A stretch of 64,000 nucleotides of DNA from Clostridium homopropionicum DSM 5847 (GTDB lineage Bacteria > Bacillota > Clostridia > Clostridiales > Clostridiaceae). Numbering within the stretch: the stretch's first letter is position 1; every line of letters starts with the position of its first letter. The stretch is taken from positions 43,662 to 107,661 of the forward strand of contig NZ_LHUR01000021.1 of NCBI RefSeq assembly GCF_001263795.1, given 5' to 3'. This document shows positions 54,476 to 63,873 of the stretch, in pieces. A program made the position numbers and the translations under genes. The notes under the pieces are model-generated. The model had not been told where the DNA came from and did not search any database. It was given only the letters and a program-made list of their open reading frames with translations.

Positions 54476-55621
54476 TTATGACGGAAGCTTTACTGTAAAT
54501 TTAGTATTTTCTGTGTTGCTTTCCACAAAGATTGTTCCATCGTGAGCCGTGACAATTTCTTGTGCTATTGCCAAACCTAACCCTGCTCCACCGGTGTTTG
54601 TGGAACGTGCAGAATCTAATCGATAAAATTTTTCAAAAATAGTTTCAAGCTTTGCCTTCGGGATTGAATTTCCCTGATTAGTAAAAGTTATAACAATATT
54701 TTTGTCTTGCTGTTTAGCAGAAATGTCAATGACGCTGTTTTCATAGCTATAGGCTATGGCATTTTTCAGAATATTATTGAACACACGAGCCAGTTTGTCT
54801 GCATCTCCCCACAGAGTGAGGCCGTCAGGCACATTGACGGACACCTGCTTTTCCTGTGGAGTTAGCATAGGATAGAATTCATCTGCCATCTGCTGGAGCA
54901 TGAACAGTAAATTGATTTTTTCTTTATTCAAAACAATAGTTTGAAGATTAAATCTTGTGATCTCAAAAAACTCATTTATAAGCTGCTCTAATCGATAAGC
55001 TTTTTCCAAGGTAATGCCAACATATTTTGCCTTCTGTTCAGGAGGCATATCAGGAGCTTCATCCAAAAGACTTAAGTATCCTATAACAGAGGTCAGAGGT
55101 GTCTTTATATCATGAGCCAAGTAAACTACCAAATCATTTTTGCGCTGCTCGGCATCAAGTGCAGCTTTCTTTTGTTTTTCCAAGTTGTTTTTTATCTGAT
55201 TAAGCTTATTTTCCATAAAATCCAATTCCGGTGATAATGTAATTTTATCATCGGATTCCTCAGCAAGTTTATTCATTCCAGCACTGACTTCATCGAAATA
55301 TTTAGTAAACCAAGAAATCGAAAATTTAAGTGAAATAACCAGGAATACAAAAATTACAATTAATGTAACAGTTTCTATATTCCTGTAAAATATAAGCCGA
55401 TAAATTAGTAGCGCAACGTTTTCTCGCAAATGAAACGTATTCATTAAAAAGCGTACAATAGTATCTCCAAAACTAAAGCGTTCTTGAATTGTAAAACGTA
55501 GGAGGATAACAGTTGCAGCCGTCACAAAAACAATAAGGAGCATTCGAAAAAATACTTTCCTTTTTAATTTTGTATAATCATTCCTCCTTTTATCTCTCTT
55601 ACTTTTCAATTTTATAGCCAA
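54476..55621 (-). CDS. VanS-like sensor histidine kinase
   Basis: 381 residues. Two membrane helices lie near 25-44 and 83-102 with a short outer loop, then HAMP, then the H box YLAHDIKTPLTSVIGYLSLL, N box NNILKNAIAYS, and G2 GGAGLGLAIAQEIV. The stretch YLSLLDEAPDMPPEQKAKYV and RLEQLINEFFEITRFNLQTI is almost the VanS(A) sequence, so this is a close VanS homologue. It starts at TTG 55621 within the regulator's end (23-base overlap), as in vanRS pairs. It likely responds to glycopeptides or wall stress. Confidence 0.9.
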   Translation of the reverse strand: MAIKLKSKRDKRRNDYTKLKRKVFFRMLLIVFVTAATVILLRFTIQERFSFGDTIVRFLMNTFHLRENVALLIYRLIFYRNIETVTLIVIFVFLVISLKFSISWFTKYFDEVSAGMNKLAEESDDKITLSPELDFMENKLNQIKNNLEKQKKAALDAEQRKNDLVVYLAHDIKTPLTSVIGYLSLLDEAPDMPPEQKAKYVGITLEKAYRLEQLINEFFEITRFNLQTIVLNKEKINLLFMLQQMADEFYPMLTPQEKQVSVNVPDGLTLWGDADKLARVFNNILKNAIAYSYENSVIDISAKQQDKNIVITFTNQGNSIPKAKLETIFEKFYRLDSARSTNTGGAGLGLAIAQEIVTAHDGTIFVESNTENTKFTVKLPS

Positions 55622-56297
55622 CCCCCCATACCGTTTTGATATATTTAGGATGCTCTGCGCTGTCGTGCATTTTTTCTCTTAAATGACGGATATGAACCAT
55701 TACCGTATTATTGCTGTTAGTAAAATATTTGTCTCCCCATACCTCATGGAACAATTCTTCCGAACTGACCACCCGTCCGCGATTTGAGCAAAGGACCCAA
55801 AGAATTGAAAACTCTGTAGGAGTGAGAGATAGCTTTTTTTCATTCAGCGTACATTCATGGGTATCCATGTCCAAAACCAGGCTGGAAAAAGTGATCTGGT
55901 GTTCTTCCTGGTTTAGCACCGCAGAATTATATTTGGTAAATCTCCGGAGCTGTGCCTTTACACGGGCAACAAGTTCCAAAGGGCGAAACGGTTTAGTGAT
56001 ATAGTCGTCCGCACCTAATGTCAACCCCGTAATCTTATCGATTTCTTCTTCTTTGGCTGTCAGCATGATAACCGGGAAATTATGTTTTTCCCTAATTTTC
56101 TGGCAGAGAGTAAAGCCATCAATATCCGGCATCATGACATCAAGTATCGCAAGCTCTAACTGTTCCGACTCAACACACCGGAACGCATCTTGACCGTTAT
56201 AAAATTTGTATATTGTAAAACCTTCATTTTTTAAATAAACTTCAATTAGGTCCGCTATGGACTGCTCATCGTCTACAACCAAAATATTTATACTCAT
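55599..56297 (-). CDS. VanR-like response regulator
   Basis: 232 residues, OmpR family. The receiver has the acidic pair in VVDDEQS, phospho-Asp in LAILDVMMPD, Thr in VIMLTAK and Lys in YITKPFRPLELVARVKAQLR. The winged helix carries LSLTPTEFSILWVLCSNRGR, NNTVMVHIRHLREKMHD and YIKTVWGVGYKIEK, segments almost identical to VanR of VanA/B elements. AGAAGGG precedes the ATG. First gene of the van-like set, probably activating the downstream peptidase, W stub and vanZ. Confidence 0.92.
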   Translation of the reverse strand: MSINILVVDDEQSIADLIEVYLKNEGFTIYKFYNGQDAFRCVESEQLELAILDVMMPDIDGFTLCQKIREKHNFPVIMLTAKEEEIDKITGLTLGADDYITKPFRPLELVARVKAQLRRFTKYNSAVLNQEEHQITFSSLVLDMDTHECTLNEKKLSLTPTEFSILWVLCSNRGRVVSSEELFHEVWGDKYFTNSNNTVMVHIRHLREKMHDSAEHPKYIKTVWGVGYKIEK

Positions 56298-56556
56298 AAG
56301 TTCTATCCCTTCTTCCTAATTAAGCACTCATTATTATAGTACCGCAAAACAAAAATTTATATCATATTAATTTTCTTATGAAAACCTTAAGGTTTTATTA
56401 ATATAGGCTTAATCTATTTCCCATACTAATATAAAAGACTGCCATATGAAATACAATACTTTCATAGACAGCCTAAGTATATTTTTACAATTTGCAACTT
56501 GAAAAATAAGCCTATGGTACCAGGTACAGCACCTAAGAACTTATTTCACTAAAAAT

Positions 56557-56775
56557 CCGAGAGTCACAATCATCATCTGTACAACTCTAGCTCTCGGAAA
56601 CCCCTTGTTTTCTACACTTTTTCGTATCTTACTTCTCAACTCTTGACATCAAGATAACACACTCCACATGGCTCGAGAGGACAGAACGAATGTCTTTCTA
56701 GCTTTCCGTTCTCGGGAACATATCCACGGCATTTTTTTCACTATCGGTAGACGGAAACATATCCACTACATTAGC
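56557..56775 (-). repeat. rlmD 3'-end scar E with terminator
   Basis: The largest remnant: the minus strand reads NVVDMFPSTDSEKN, AVDMFPRTES, an in-frame stop, then KDIRSVLSSHVECVILMSRV-EK and stop at 56629. VDMFPxTxHVECVxL is the C-terminal signature of RlmD/RumA methyltransferases; here the VDMFP unit is doubled. A hairpin (CCGAGAG with CTCTCGG, 56557-56597) follows as terminator. Non-functional. The stretch 56298-56556 carries only the VanR promoter region. Confidence 0.75.
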
Positions 56776-56808
56776 ATAGATAAACAGAATGTGCTGGTAA
56801 AACAAAAT

Positions 56809-56922
56809 CTACTCTTTTTTCTGATAAGCTTTATTAGCTAGATCTAATACTTGTTGAGTTTGTTCTTCACTGTAGCCCAGTTTTCGCATTGCCCACATAA
56901 TAGCAATTTCCTTTTTTTCCAT
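56809..56922 (-). CDS. Possible small protein of 37 residues
   Basis: Reads MEKKEIAIMWAMRKLGYSEE then QTQQVLDLANKAYQKKE. It looks like one helical hairpin of UBA-like character (LGYSEEQTQQVLDLA). No clear ribosome site precedes it and it lies directly upstream of rlmD scar E, so it may be debris rather than a gene. Confidence 0.35.
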   Translation of the reverse strand: MEKKEIAIMWAMRKLGYSEEQTQQVLDLANKAYQKKE

Positions 56923-56998
56923 ACCAAAAAAACATTAGAAACATTATGCTTAAATTTAGCATTAAAATCTTATATAGTTTAAGTTTTCTAACATACAA

Positions 56999-57031
56999 AA
57001 GCACACTGATATCAATTATCAGTGTGCTTTT
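56999..57031 (-). terminator. Terminator of the hsp20 gene
   Basis: Arms AAGCACACTGATA and TATCAGTGTGCTT with a short AT loop, six bases after the hsp20 stop on the minus strand; the stem is flanked by A and T runs on both sides. Confidence 0.85.
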
Positions 57032-57036
57032 GTATA

Positions 57037-57483
57037 TTACTCGATCATAATGCGTTTTGAAGTGTCAACTTGTTCCTTTTTAGGCACTTTAATTGTCAAT
57101 ACGCCTTCTTCTAATTTTGCTTGAATCCCTTCATCATTTGAATCTGCAAGCAGTATGCTTCGTGACATTTGAGCATATCTTCTCTCTCGATGAATGAATT
57201 TTTTGCTCTTGTCTTCTGAAACTTCCTCTTTCTTAACAGAAAGATTGAGTCTTCCTTCATTCAATGTAATTTCTACATCTTCTTTCTTTACTCCTGGAAG
57301 TTCAGCTTCTATTATATATTCTGTATCGTTGTCTTGAATGTCAATTTTAAATGTATCTGCCGCTAAACTTCTTTGGACTGGCCAACTGCCTGTAAAAAAG
57401 TCATCAAGCATGTTGGAAAAATCATCAAAACCAATGTTCATCAAATCATTTCGTTTTCTGTTGAATGGAATTAATCCTGCCAT
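57037..57483 (-). CDS. hsp18: Small heat-shock protein Hsp20/alpha-crystallin
   Basis: 148 residues from ATG 57483 (GGAG 8 bases before); the longer frame would read through the CIRCE region. The alpha-crystallin domain spans about 40-135 with DNDTEYIIEAELPGVKKEDV, INLNEGRLNLSV-like and the closing AKLEEGVLTIKVPKKE. ATP-independent holdase preventing aggregation during heat or solvent stress; the same size as clostridial Hsp18. A perfect CIRCE box lies 36 bases upstream. Confidence 0.95.
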   Translation of the reverse strand: MAGLIPFNRKRNDLMNIGFDDFSNMLDDFFTGSWPVQRSLAADTFKIDIQDNDTEYIIEAELPGVKKEDVEITLNEGRLNLSVKKEEVSEDKSKKFIHRERRYAQMSRSILLADSNDEGIQAKLEEGVLTIKVPKKEQVDTSKRIMIE

Positions 57484-57518
57484 GATAATCACTCCTTTAC
57501 ATTTTTTTAATTTTTTTG

Positions 57519-57545
57519 TTAGCACTCTCGACTAACGAGTGCTAA
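57519..57545 (-). promoter_or_regulatory. CIRCE operator (HrcA site)
   Basis: TTAGCACTC, 9 bases, GAGTGCTAA: a perfect match to the CIRCE inverted repeat. It lies just upstream of hsp20, so HrcA represses the gene at normal temperature. Confidence 0.97.
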
Positions 57546-57580
57546 CTTTAATTATTTTATACACCATTTATTTTTACTTG

Positions 57581-58084
<504 letters not shown>

Positions 58085-58106
58085 ATTATTAATCTCCTAA
58101 ACTTTA

Positions 58107-58274
58107 TTAATTACGTAAAAAAAATAAAACATAACTAGATATCACAAGTGTAGCCACTATTAAAAGCAGCATTCCTAACGCACCTAATCTATTTTTAATA
58201 GACAAATTATAGTTTGTATAGCTTATTGGGTAGGCTACCATACCAATAATAAGCATCATAATAATCATGTTCAT
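58107..58274 (-). CDS. Small membrane protein of the ger operon
   Basis: 55 residues: two hydrophobic helices (MNMIIMMLIIGMVAYPISY and LGALGMLLLIVATLVISSYV) joined by a basic loop and ending LFFLRN. The ATG at 58274 is 4 bases past the GerC stop, with GAGGGATG inside the end of gerC as ribosome site. Small two-span proteins of this kind are encoded with some germinant receptors; a GerD/GerE-like accessory role is only a guess. Confidence 0.65.
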   Translation of the reverse strand: MNMIIMMLIIGMVAYPISYTNYNLSIKNRLGALGMLLLIVATLVISSYVLFFLRN

Positions 58275-58277
58275 TTT

Positions 58278-59540
58278 TTATTCATCCCTCACATTGTTAT
58301 CTGAATTTCTCAGGAGGCCTCCAGTTCTTCTTATTTTGAAATCTACTTTAACCTCTACTTTTGCTTCCATGAATTTTTCATTCCAGTTATATTTTTCCCA
58401 CTCATTAATGGTCAAAAAGTGCTTGACTGCCGTTCTCCCAAAATTGAAAGGATCTGTATTTAGTGATTGACATTTATGAATAACACTAGTGATGCCTTTT
58501 TCCAAGTATCTGGTCATTTCGTTTTCAATTATTCCTATCATTTCTTCGCTTTCATAATTAATACCACTTTGAATTGCTAATATATCTCCTTCCGTTTTAA
58601 CTTCTAGGCTTATTATCGGTCTGTCGTTGTCAAAATAAATTTTTAAATTCGGCTTCCTGGAAACCCTTGTATCAATAGGTATTATCCACTTAGAAGCCTC
58701 GGGATCTTGAATGGTGAATATCCCTTTTTTAAATTCTCCTCTAATTAACATCATCATTCTTGTTTCATGTCCATTTAGCTTACCGACCATGTTATCTTTG
58801 ACAAACAATGCACTTCCAAGCAATTCGATAGTATTGCCGCCCTTCCTTTGTGTATCTCCAGCAAAATATTGCCCTGTATTTTTAACCCCCTCATTATAAG
58901 ACTCCCCCTCCTCGTCAAAGTTTTTCTTGTGTACACTTCCTAAAGGTAGGACAGCCTGTCTATAGGTTGACTTAATTCCATTGTAAAAATCATTCAAGGA
59001 TATTTTAGGATAAAAACCTGTGTTTTCTCCTTGCCTTATCAAGGACACTACTGCCCGGGAAGGGCTGCCTTGATTACATTCTTCTGTCTTTTCAACAAAT
59101 TCTTGAGCATTTCCCCGAACAACTATAACATTCAACGTTCTTCTTATCTCCCTAAAGCGAACAAGAGGTGTAATGTATTCTCCCATTAAACCACTTTGTG
59201 CAAGATCTTCAGAGATTACAAGCAATGAAGCATGGGTGAAATCCAGTTTTTGAGGAATATTCGTATTAAACAAGTCAATTCCTCCATTAAAAGAAGGGGC
59301 GTCAATTGTAATTGTTTTGGTCTGCGTTTGCTGTGAGGATTCACTTCCTTTATTTGAACTGTCATCACCATTTTGCATACTTGCAATTTTTACAGTGATT
59401 CTCCACTTGTCTGTAATACCTTGATCAATACCAATCATCTGTACAAACGAAACTGAAGTCGCCTCTCTAGCATCATAACAGGCGGTCAAAGTGAATATCT
59501 GCATTATAATGGTAATAATTAAAAGGATTTTTTTCTTCAT
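58278..59540 (-). CDS. Spore germination receptor, C subunit (lipoprotein)
   Basis: 420 residues, Ger(x)C family. Signal with lipobox LTACYD near residue 18-22. Family segments: SFVQMIGIDQG, FTHASLLVISEDLAQSG, FREIRRTLNVIVVRG, and a C-terminal domain with EEMIGIIENEMTRYLEKGI. Outer face of the inner spore membrane. The start overlaps the B-subunit stop by 4 bases. Full length. Confidence 0.93.
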   Translation of the reverse strand: MKKKILLIITIIMQIFTLTACYDAREATSVSFVQMIGIDQGITDKWRITVKIASMQNGDDSSNKGSESSQQTQTKTITIDAPSFNGGIDLFNTNIPQKLDFTHASLLVISEDLAQSGLMGEYITPLVRFREIRRTLNVIVVRGNAQEFVEKTEECNQGSPSRAVVSLIRQGENTGFYPKISLNDFYNGIKSTYRQAVLPLGSVHKKNFDEEGESYNEGVKNTGQYFAGDTQRKGGNTIELLGSALFVKDNMVGKLNGHETRMMMLIRGEFKKGIFTIQDPEASKWIIPIDTRVSRKPNLKIYFDNDRPIISLEVKTEGDILAIQSGINYESEEMIGIIENEMTRYLEKGITSVIHKCQSLNTDPFNFGRTAVKHFLTINEWEKYNWNEKFMEAKVEVKVDFKIRRTGGLLRNSDNNVRDE

Positions 59541-60634
59541 TGAGAGCTACCTCCGTATTTCTTTTTTATCTTAGCTATCGCGAGAGTGATCACAGGAGGT
59601 ATAAAATAAAAGGCCCACCCATAGCTCCTAATCATACTTACTATGCCATTTGTAAGTTGAATAATGTTTTGAGGAATTAAAGCAAGAAAAACAACGATAA
59701 TCCCTAAGGGAATTATAATCGGTCTTTTGTCATCAAGTTCAAATATATAAGCATATATGATAATCAGGACATAAAATAAAGCTGCTACAGATATAACTGT
59801 ACTGATATTCCAAAGGAAAAAGAATAATGGTTCGATCCTTTGTATAAACTCTCCATATTCAATAAGCGAAACCATCAAATAAATTGGAGCCGTAATCTCC
59901 TCTCCTGTATAATAAGGAAAAGCAAGTGAAAATGCTAGTAATGCTGTAGTTACTATAGAAGCAGAGAAGATTAAGCTTAAATAAGCCGCTCGTTTCGCAT
60001 GCTTTATGCCATGAAGCGAACCAATTATTACTCCAATAATAATTATTTCACCATAGACAGAGGATCTTTGAATCCCTGTCAGCACTGTTGTATCTAATCC
60101 ATTACCTAAAATGGGGAAAAGGCGATGGAATTCATATAACTTCATAGACAATACCAACACCGAAATATATAATAATAGCAGAAAAAAAGCCATTAGCTTG
60201 GAAAACCGTGCTATCGTTTCAAGTCCCCAGTAAGCTAAAACACCTACTGCCACAAATAATAATATTAAAAGATAACTTGGAGGACTTTGAGGAAGGTCGT
60301 ATACCTCCATTATTTCAATAAATTCTCTGCTATTTGCAGCCACAGTAACAAGAATTGATGCGAATAAAATAAATGAGAGTATTTTCCCCACTACTCTTCC
60401 ATATACAACTTCATATATCTCCATTATTGTTTTGTTTGGGTATATCGACAATAGCCTGATTAGCAAAACAGTAACTATAAAAGCAACAAATGCAGATATG
60501 ATCGTCATATACCAGCCAGCTGTTCCAACTTTAGCGGCGACTACAGAAGGACTGGAAAAAAATACCTTTGATGAGATAGTTATTGTTAACAACGCTATGG
60601 TTTCATGGGCTCCAAACTTGCCATCCTTTATCAT
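59537..60634 (-). CDS. Spore germination receptor, B subunit
   Basis: 365 residues, GerB/endospore germination permease (APC superfamily), ten membrane helices. The N-terminal KFGAHETIALLTITISSKVF and SPSVVAAKVGTAGWYMTIIS are typical. It probably binds the germinant amino acid. ATGA-type overlap with gerA upstream and gerC downstream shows tight operon coupling. Confidence 0.93.
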   Translation of the reverse strand: MIKDGKFGAHETIALLTITISSKVFFSSPSVVAAKVGTAGWYMTIISAFVAFIVTVLLIRLLSIYPNKTIMEIYEVVYGRVVGKILSFILFASILVTVAANSREFIEIMEVYDLPQSPPSYLLILLFVAVGVLAYWGLETIARFSKLMAFFLLLLYISVLVLSMKLYEFHRLFPILGNGLDTTVLTGIQRSSVYGEIIIIGVIIGSLHGIKHAKRAAYLSLIFSASIVTTALLAFSLAFPYYTGEEITAPIYLMVSLIEYGEFIQRIEPLFFFLWNISTVISVAALFYVLIIIYAYIFELDDKRPIIIPLGIIVVFLALIPQNIIQLTNGIVSMIRSYGWAFYFIPPVITLAIAKIKKKYGGSSQ

Positions 60635-62394
60635 TCATCATCACCTCGCTGATTTTTGCCATTTCTTTTTCGGTTGGGTGTGTTGAAAGGGTCTGAGCGC
60701 ATACTTTGGTTAAATAGGGGTTGACGAATGATTGAATCTGGATTAATCTTTGCGCTAGGTGCAACGGGTGCCAAGAAAGGCACACCAAAAGATTTCATAT
60801 AACACGCCATTGATGCAATTAGAATAAAAGCAAGAGATATTCCATAAAAACCTGCTATCGCTCCCCCAAAAACAAAGATAAACCGTATTATACGAACTGC
60901 TAAAGCCATAGAATAATTAGGCATGGTGAAACTACCCAAGCCTGTTAAAGCAATTATTACAATTAGAATTGGACTAACAAGCCCCGCTTGTACTGCTACC
61001 TGACCCAAAATCAAAGCTCCAACAATGCCCAATGTCTGACCAATCACACCAGGTATTCGAACCCCACCTTCACGGACCAATTCAAAGGCAATTTCCATTA
61101 GCAGAAGCTCAACAATTGTTGGAAAAGGAACAGCTTCCCTAGACTTTACGATTGACTCCAAGAAAGGGGTTGGAATCATTTGATGGTGATACAACACTAA
61201 GGCAACATACAGTCCCGGAATTAACAAAGCTGACATGACCCCAATAAATCTGATGATCCTCAGGAAAGTACCGTATTGCCATCTCAGCATCGAATCTTCA
61301 GAGGAGTGAAATAATCTGTAAAAAGTCACCGGAGCAGCTAAAGCAAATGGATCACCTTCTGTAATAATCACTACCTGCCCTTCTACTAAAAACGAAGCAG
61401 CTCTATCAGGTCTCTCAGTGGAAACGACCTGTGGAAACGGCATGAGATAATTATCTTCAATTAACTGCTCTAGCATACCATTACCAGCAATAAAGTCGGT
61501 GTCAATTTCGGTAATGCGACGACGCACCTCTTCCACTATTTTAGGGTTAGTAATCCCTTCAATGTAAATTATTGCGCTGTTGACTTTATTTAATTTTCCA
61601 GTCGGGATAATTTCAGTGATAAGCTTTTCATTTTTTATTATTCTTCGAAGCAAGGTAATATTCGTTCTCAAGTTCTCTGTAAATCCTTCTTGTGACCCCT
61701 TTACCACCTGTTCTGTAATAGGTCTGTCAATGTTTCTTTTTTCAAATCCCCGTGTTTCCATCATCAGCGCTTCTGAACAATCATCGATAAACAAAACCGA
61801 CAAACCATTAAGGATTTGAGGTTTAATTTCATTAAAATTAGTAGCTTTTGTAATCTCCGATATGGATAATACACTATCCTTGATATAGTCAATTGGGCAA
61901 GTTCCAGAAAAATCATTAAAATTTTCAGGCCTCATTAACTGAGGAAGTATAAATTGATTTATAGACGTTTTATCAACCATACCATCAACAAAGACCAGAA
62001 AAGCTTTTGTTTTTCTGGCCATTTTAAATTCCCTGATAATTAAATCTTGATTTCTAGGCATACTAAAGATTTCTTCGATATATTTTTTATTGGATGCTAT
62101 GTTTTTGAAAACGGTAGCTGAAGGCATATTTTTAGAGTGACTATACTCATCTGGTCTACTATTCCTCTCCCTCTTCCATTGTTCAACTTTAATTGGTTTT
62201 ATAATTTGTGATACTTCATTTTGATTCCTGTCTTTCTGCTCATTTTGCTTTTGGTCTTTTTCATATTCAGAGGAATCAACCTTCTCGGTTCTATCAATTT
62301 CATATTTGTCTTCTAGTAATTCGAACCCGCCCTCATTATTCATTGGTCTAGTATATTTAAAAAGTTTTAGTATTTTTAAGAACACATTTAGCAT
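60631..62394 (-). CDS. Spore germination receptor, A subunit
   Basis: 587 residues from ATG 62394; the GTG two codons earlier sits too close to the AGGAAG site. A soluble N-terminal domain spans about 1-330, with an acidic/Gln-rich stretch (EYEKDQKQNEQKDRNQNEVS) in the first 70. Membrane domain: LRIIRFIGVMSALLIPGLYV, FPTIVELLLMEIAFELVREG and GVRIPGVIGQTLGIVGALIL, hallmark GerA motifs, and a Pro-rich tail. First gene of gerABC, triggering germination with its B and C partners. The 62401-62655 gap holds its promoter and nothing else obvious. Confidence 0.94.
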   Translation of the reverse strand: MLNVFLKILKLFKYTRPMNNEGGFELLEDKYEIDRTEKVDSSEYEKDQKQNEQKDRNQNEVSQIIKPIKVEQWKRERNSRPDEYSHSKNMPSATVFKNIASNKKYIEEIFSMPRNQDLIIREFKMARKTKAFLVFVDGMVDKTSINQFILPQLMRPENFNDFSGTCPIDYIKDSVLSISEITKATNFNEIKPQILNGLSVLFIDDCSEALMMETRGFEKRNIDRPITEQVVKGSQEGFTENLRTNITLLRRIIKNEKLITEIIPTGKLNKVNSAIIYIEGITNPKIVEEVRRRITEIDTDFIAGNGMLEQLIEDNYLMPFPQVVSTERPDRAASFLVEGQVVIITEGDPFALAAPVTFYRLFHSSEDSMLRWQYGTFLRIIRFIGVMSALLIPGLYVALVLYHHQMIPTPFLESIVKSREAVPFPTIVELLLMEIAFELVREGGVRIPGVIGQTLGIVGALILGQVAVQAGLVSPILIVIIALTGLGSFTMPNYSMALAVRIIRFIFVFGGAIAGFYGISLAFILIASMACYMKSFGVPFLAPVAPSAKINPDSIIRQPLFNQSMRSDPFNTPNRKRNGKNQRGDDE

Positions 62395-62655
62395 TATCAC
62401 ACTTCCTTATTCAAGCAAATTTAAAGGGCATTTACCAAAAATATTAGTAATTCCACTCTTATTAAAAGATTATGCCCTTTTTTGCCTAAATAATTCATTT
62501 ACCCAGCAACATCTGGCAATATACATACCCACTAGTCACGACTACATTAACTATAACTAGTATGCTGCCCGGACTTAAACCTGCATCAATCACTTTTACC
62601 CGCAGTAACAGAGAATAGAATCTTTAAACTTCATATTTTATAGTATAATATCTTT

Positions 62656-63873
62656 CTATATATCAATTTCAACACCTGATTTGAATTCAACGGTGAGTTT
62701 ATCATCAAATACCGTAATTTTTTCAATAAGCCGCCTTACCAGTTGCTCATCATATTCCTCCAGCTCGTAGGACTGCTCATTTAGGAAGTCTGTCATCTCA
62801 GTGATTCGTTGCCTTTTTCCTTCACGCTCCGCATTCTCCACAAGTGCATTTTGCTTCAACTCCCGGAGACGGTATATCTCATCTGCCACATCATCGTAAT
62901 CATTCTTTGACTTTGCTTGTTTGAGAAGCTCCTTCTGCAATTCTTCCAATTTGCTATCAATATCATCGGTAGCATTATCATTTTCCTCATTAAGTACTGT
63001 TGCTATGTTTTTCAGCAGTACCTGAAGGAATGGTTCTTTGTTGGCTAATAGTTCATTAATAGCTTTTACAACCGCTGTCTGCAATGTTTCCTCATTTACG
63101 GTAGGGGAGGTACAGTCAGACCCCTTTTCCTCCAAGCGGCTGACGCATCTCCAAACAATAGACTTGTAGCCTCGGTTATTCCAGTGTACCCTGCGGTAAA
63201 TATCACCGCATTGTCCACAGTAAACTATGCTCGATAAAGCATACTTGCTGCTATAAACTCTCTTTTTACTGCTCTTACCGCTTCGGATGTTCGTCCTTCT
63301 TACCATCTCTTCTTGAACCTGCATAAAAAGGTCACGCGGTATGATAAGCTCATGGCTGTTTTCTACATAGTACTGGGGAACAATTCCGTTATTCTTGACT
63401 CGCTTTTTGGAAAGGAAATCTACCGTATAGGTTTTTTGCAAGAGGGCATCTCCGATGTACTTTTCATTCTGTAATATCTTCTTTAATGTTTCTGGTCTCC
63501 ATTTTGCTTTGCCCGCTGCTGTAAGAATACCATCTGCCTCTAATCCTCTTGCTATCTGCAAAAGGCTCGCTCCCTCAAGGTATTCTCTGTAAATTCTTTT
63601 TACAATTTCTGCACCCTCTGGGTCAATCACCAGGTGCTTGTTTTCATCCTTGGTATATCCCAAGAAACGATTGTGGTTCACCTGAATTTCACCTTGCTGA
63701 TATCGATACTGGATACCTAGCTTAACATTCTGGCTTAAGGACTGGCTCTCCTGCTGGGCAAGGGAGGCCATAATAGTTAGCATGATTTCGCCCTTGGAAT
63801 CCATTGTGTTGATATTCTCTTTTTCAAAGAACACGGCGATATTCTTATCCTTTAGTTGACGGATGTATTTAAG
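62656..63873 (-). CDS. Large serine recombinase, 3' exon (gene interrupted by intron)
   Basis: C-terminal 405 codons of a large serine recombinase of the TndX/Tn1549 integrase class. The coding begins at [20 protein letters not shown] and continues [20 protein letters not shown] (end of the catalytic domain). The recombinase domain has NHNRFLGY, and the zinc-ribbon domain [12 protein letters not shown] with [13 protein letters not shown] coiled coil [20 protein letters not shown] and the C-terminal core follow, ending in [10 protein letters not shown]. The catalytic serine part lies beyond the intron, outside the window. The 26 codons before LKYIRQ in the open frame are intron sequence, not protein. 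It marks an integrated element extending to the right. Confidence 0.88.
   Translation of the reverse strand, partial: LKYIRQLKDKNIAVFFEKENINTMDSKGEIMLTIMASLAQQESQSLSQNVKLGIQYRYQQGEIQVNHNRFLGYTKDENKHLVIDPEGAEIVKRIYREYLEGASLLQIARGLEADGILTAAGKAKWRPETLKKILQNEKYIGDALLQKTYTVDFLSKKRVKNNGIVPQYYVENSHELIIPRDLFMQVQEEMVRRTNIRSGKSSKKRVYSSKYALSSIVYCGQCGDIYRRVHWNNRGYKSIVWRCVSRLEEKGSDCTSPTVNEETLQTAVVKAINELLANKEPFLQVLLKNIATVLNEENDNATDDIDSKLEELQKELLKQAKSKNDYDDVADEIYRLRELKQNALVENAEREGKRQRITEMTDFLNEQSYELEEYDEQLVRRLIEKITVFDDKLTVEFKSGVEIDI

Noticed and set aside
57483..57525. Longer Hsp20 start at 57525
   Set aside because: It would begin inside the CIRCE operator; ATG 57483 has a proper ribosome site.
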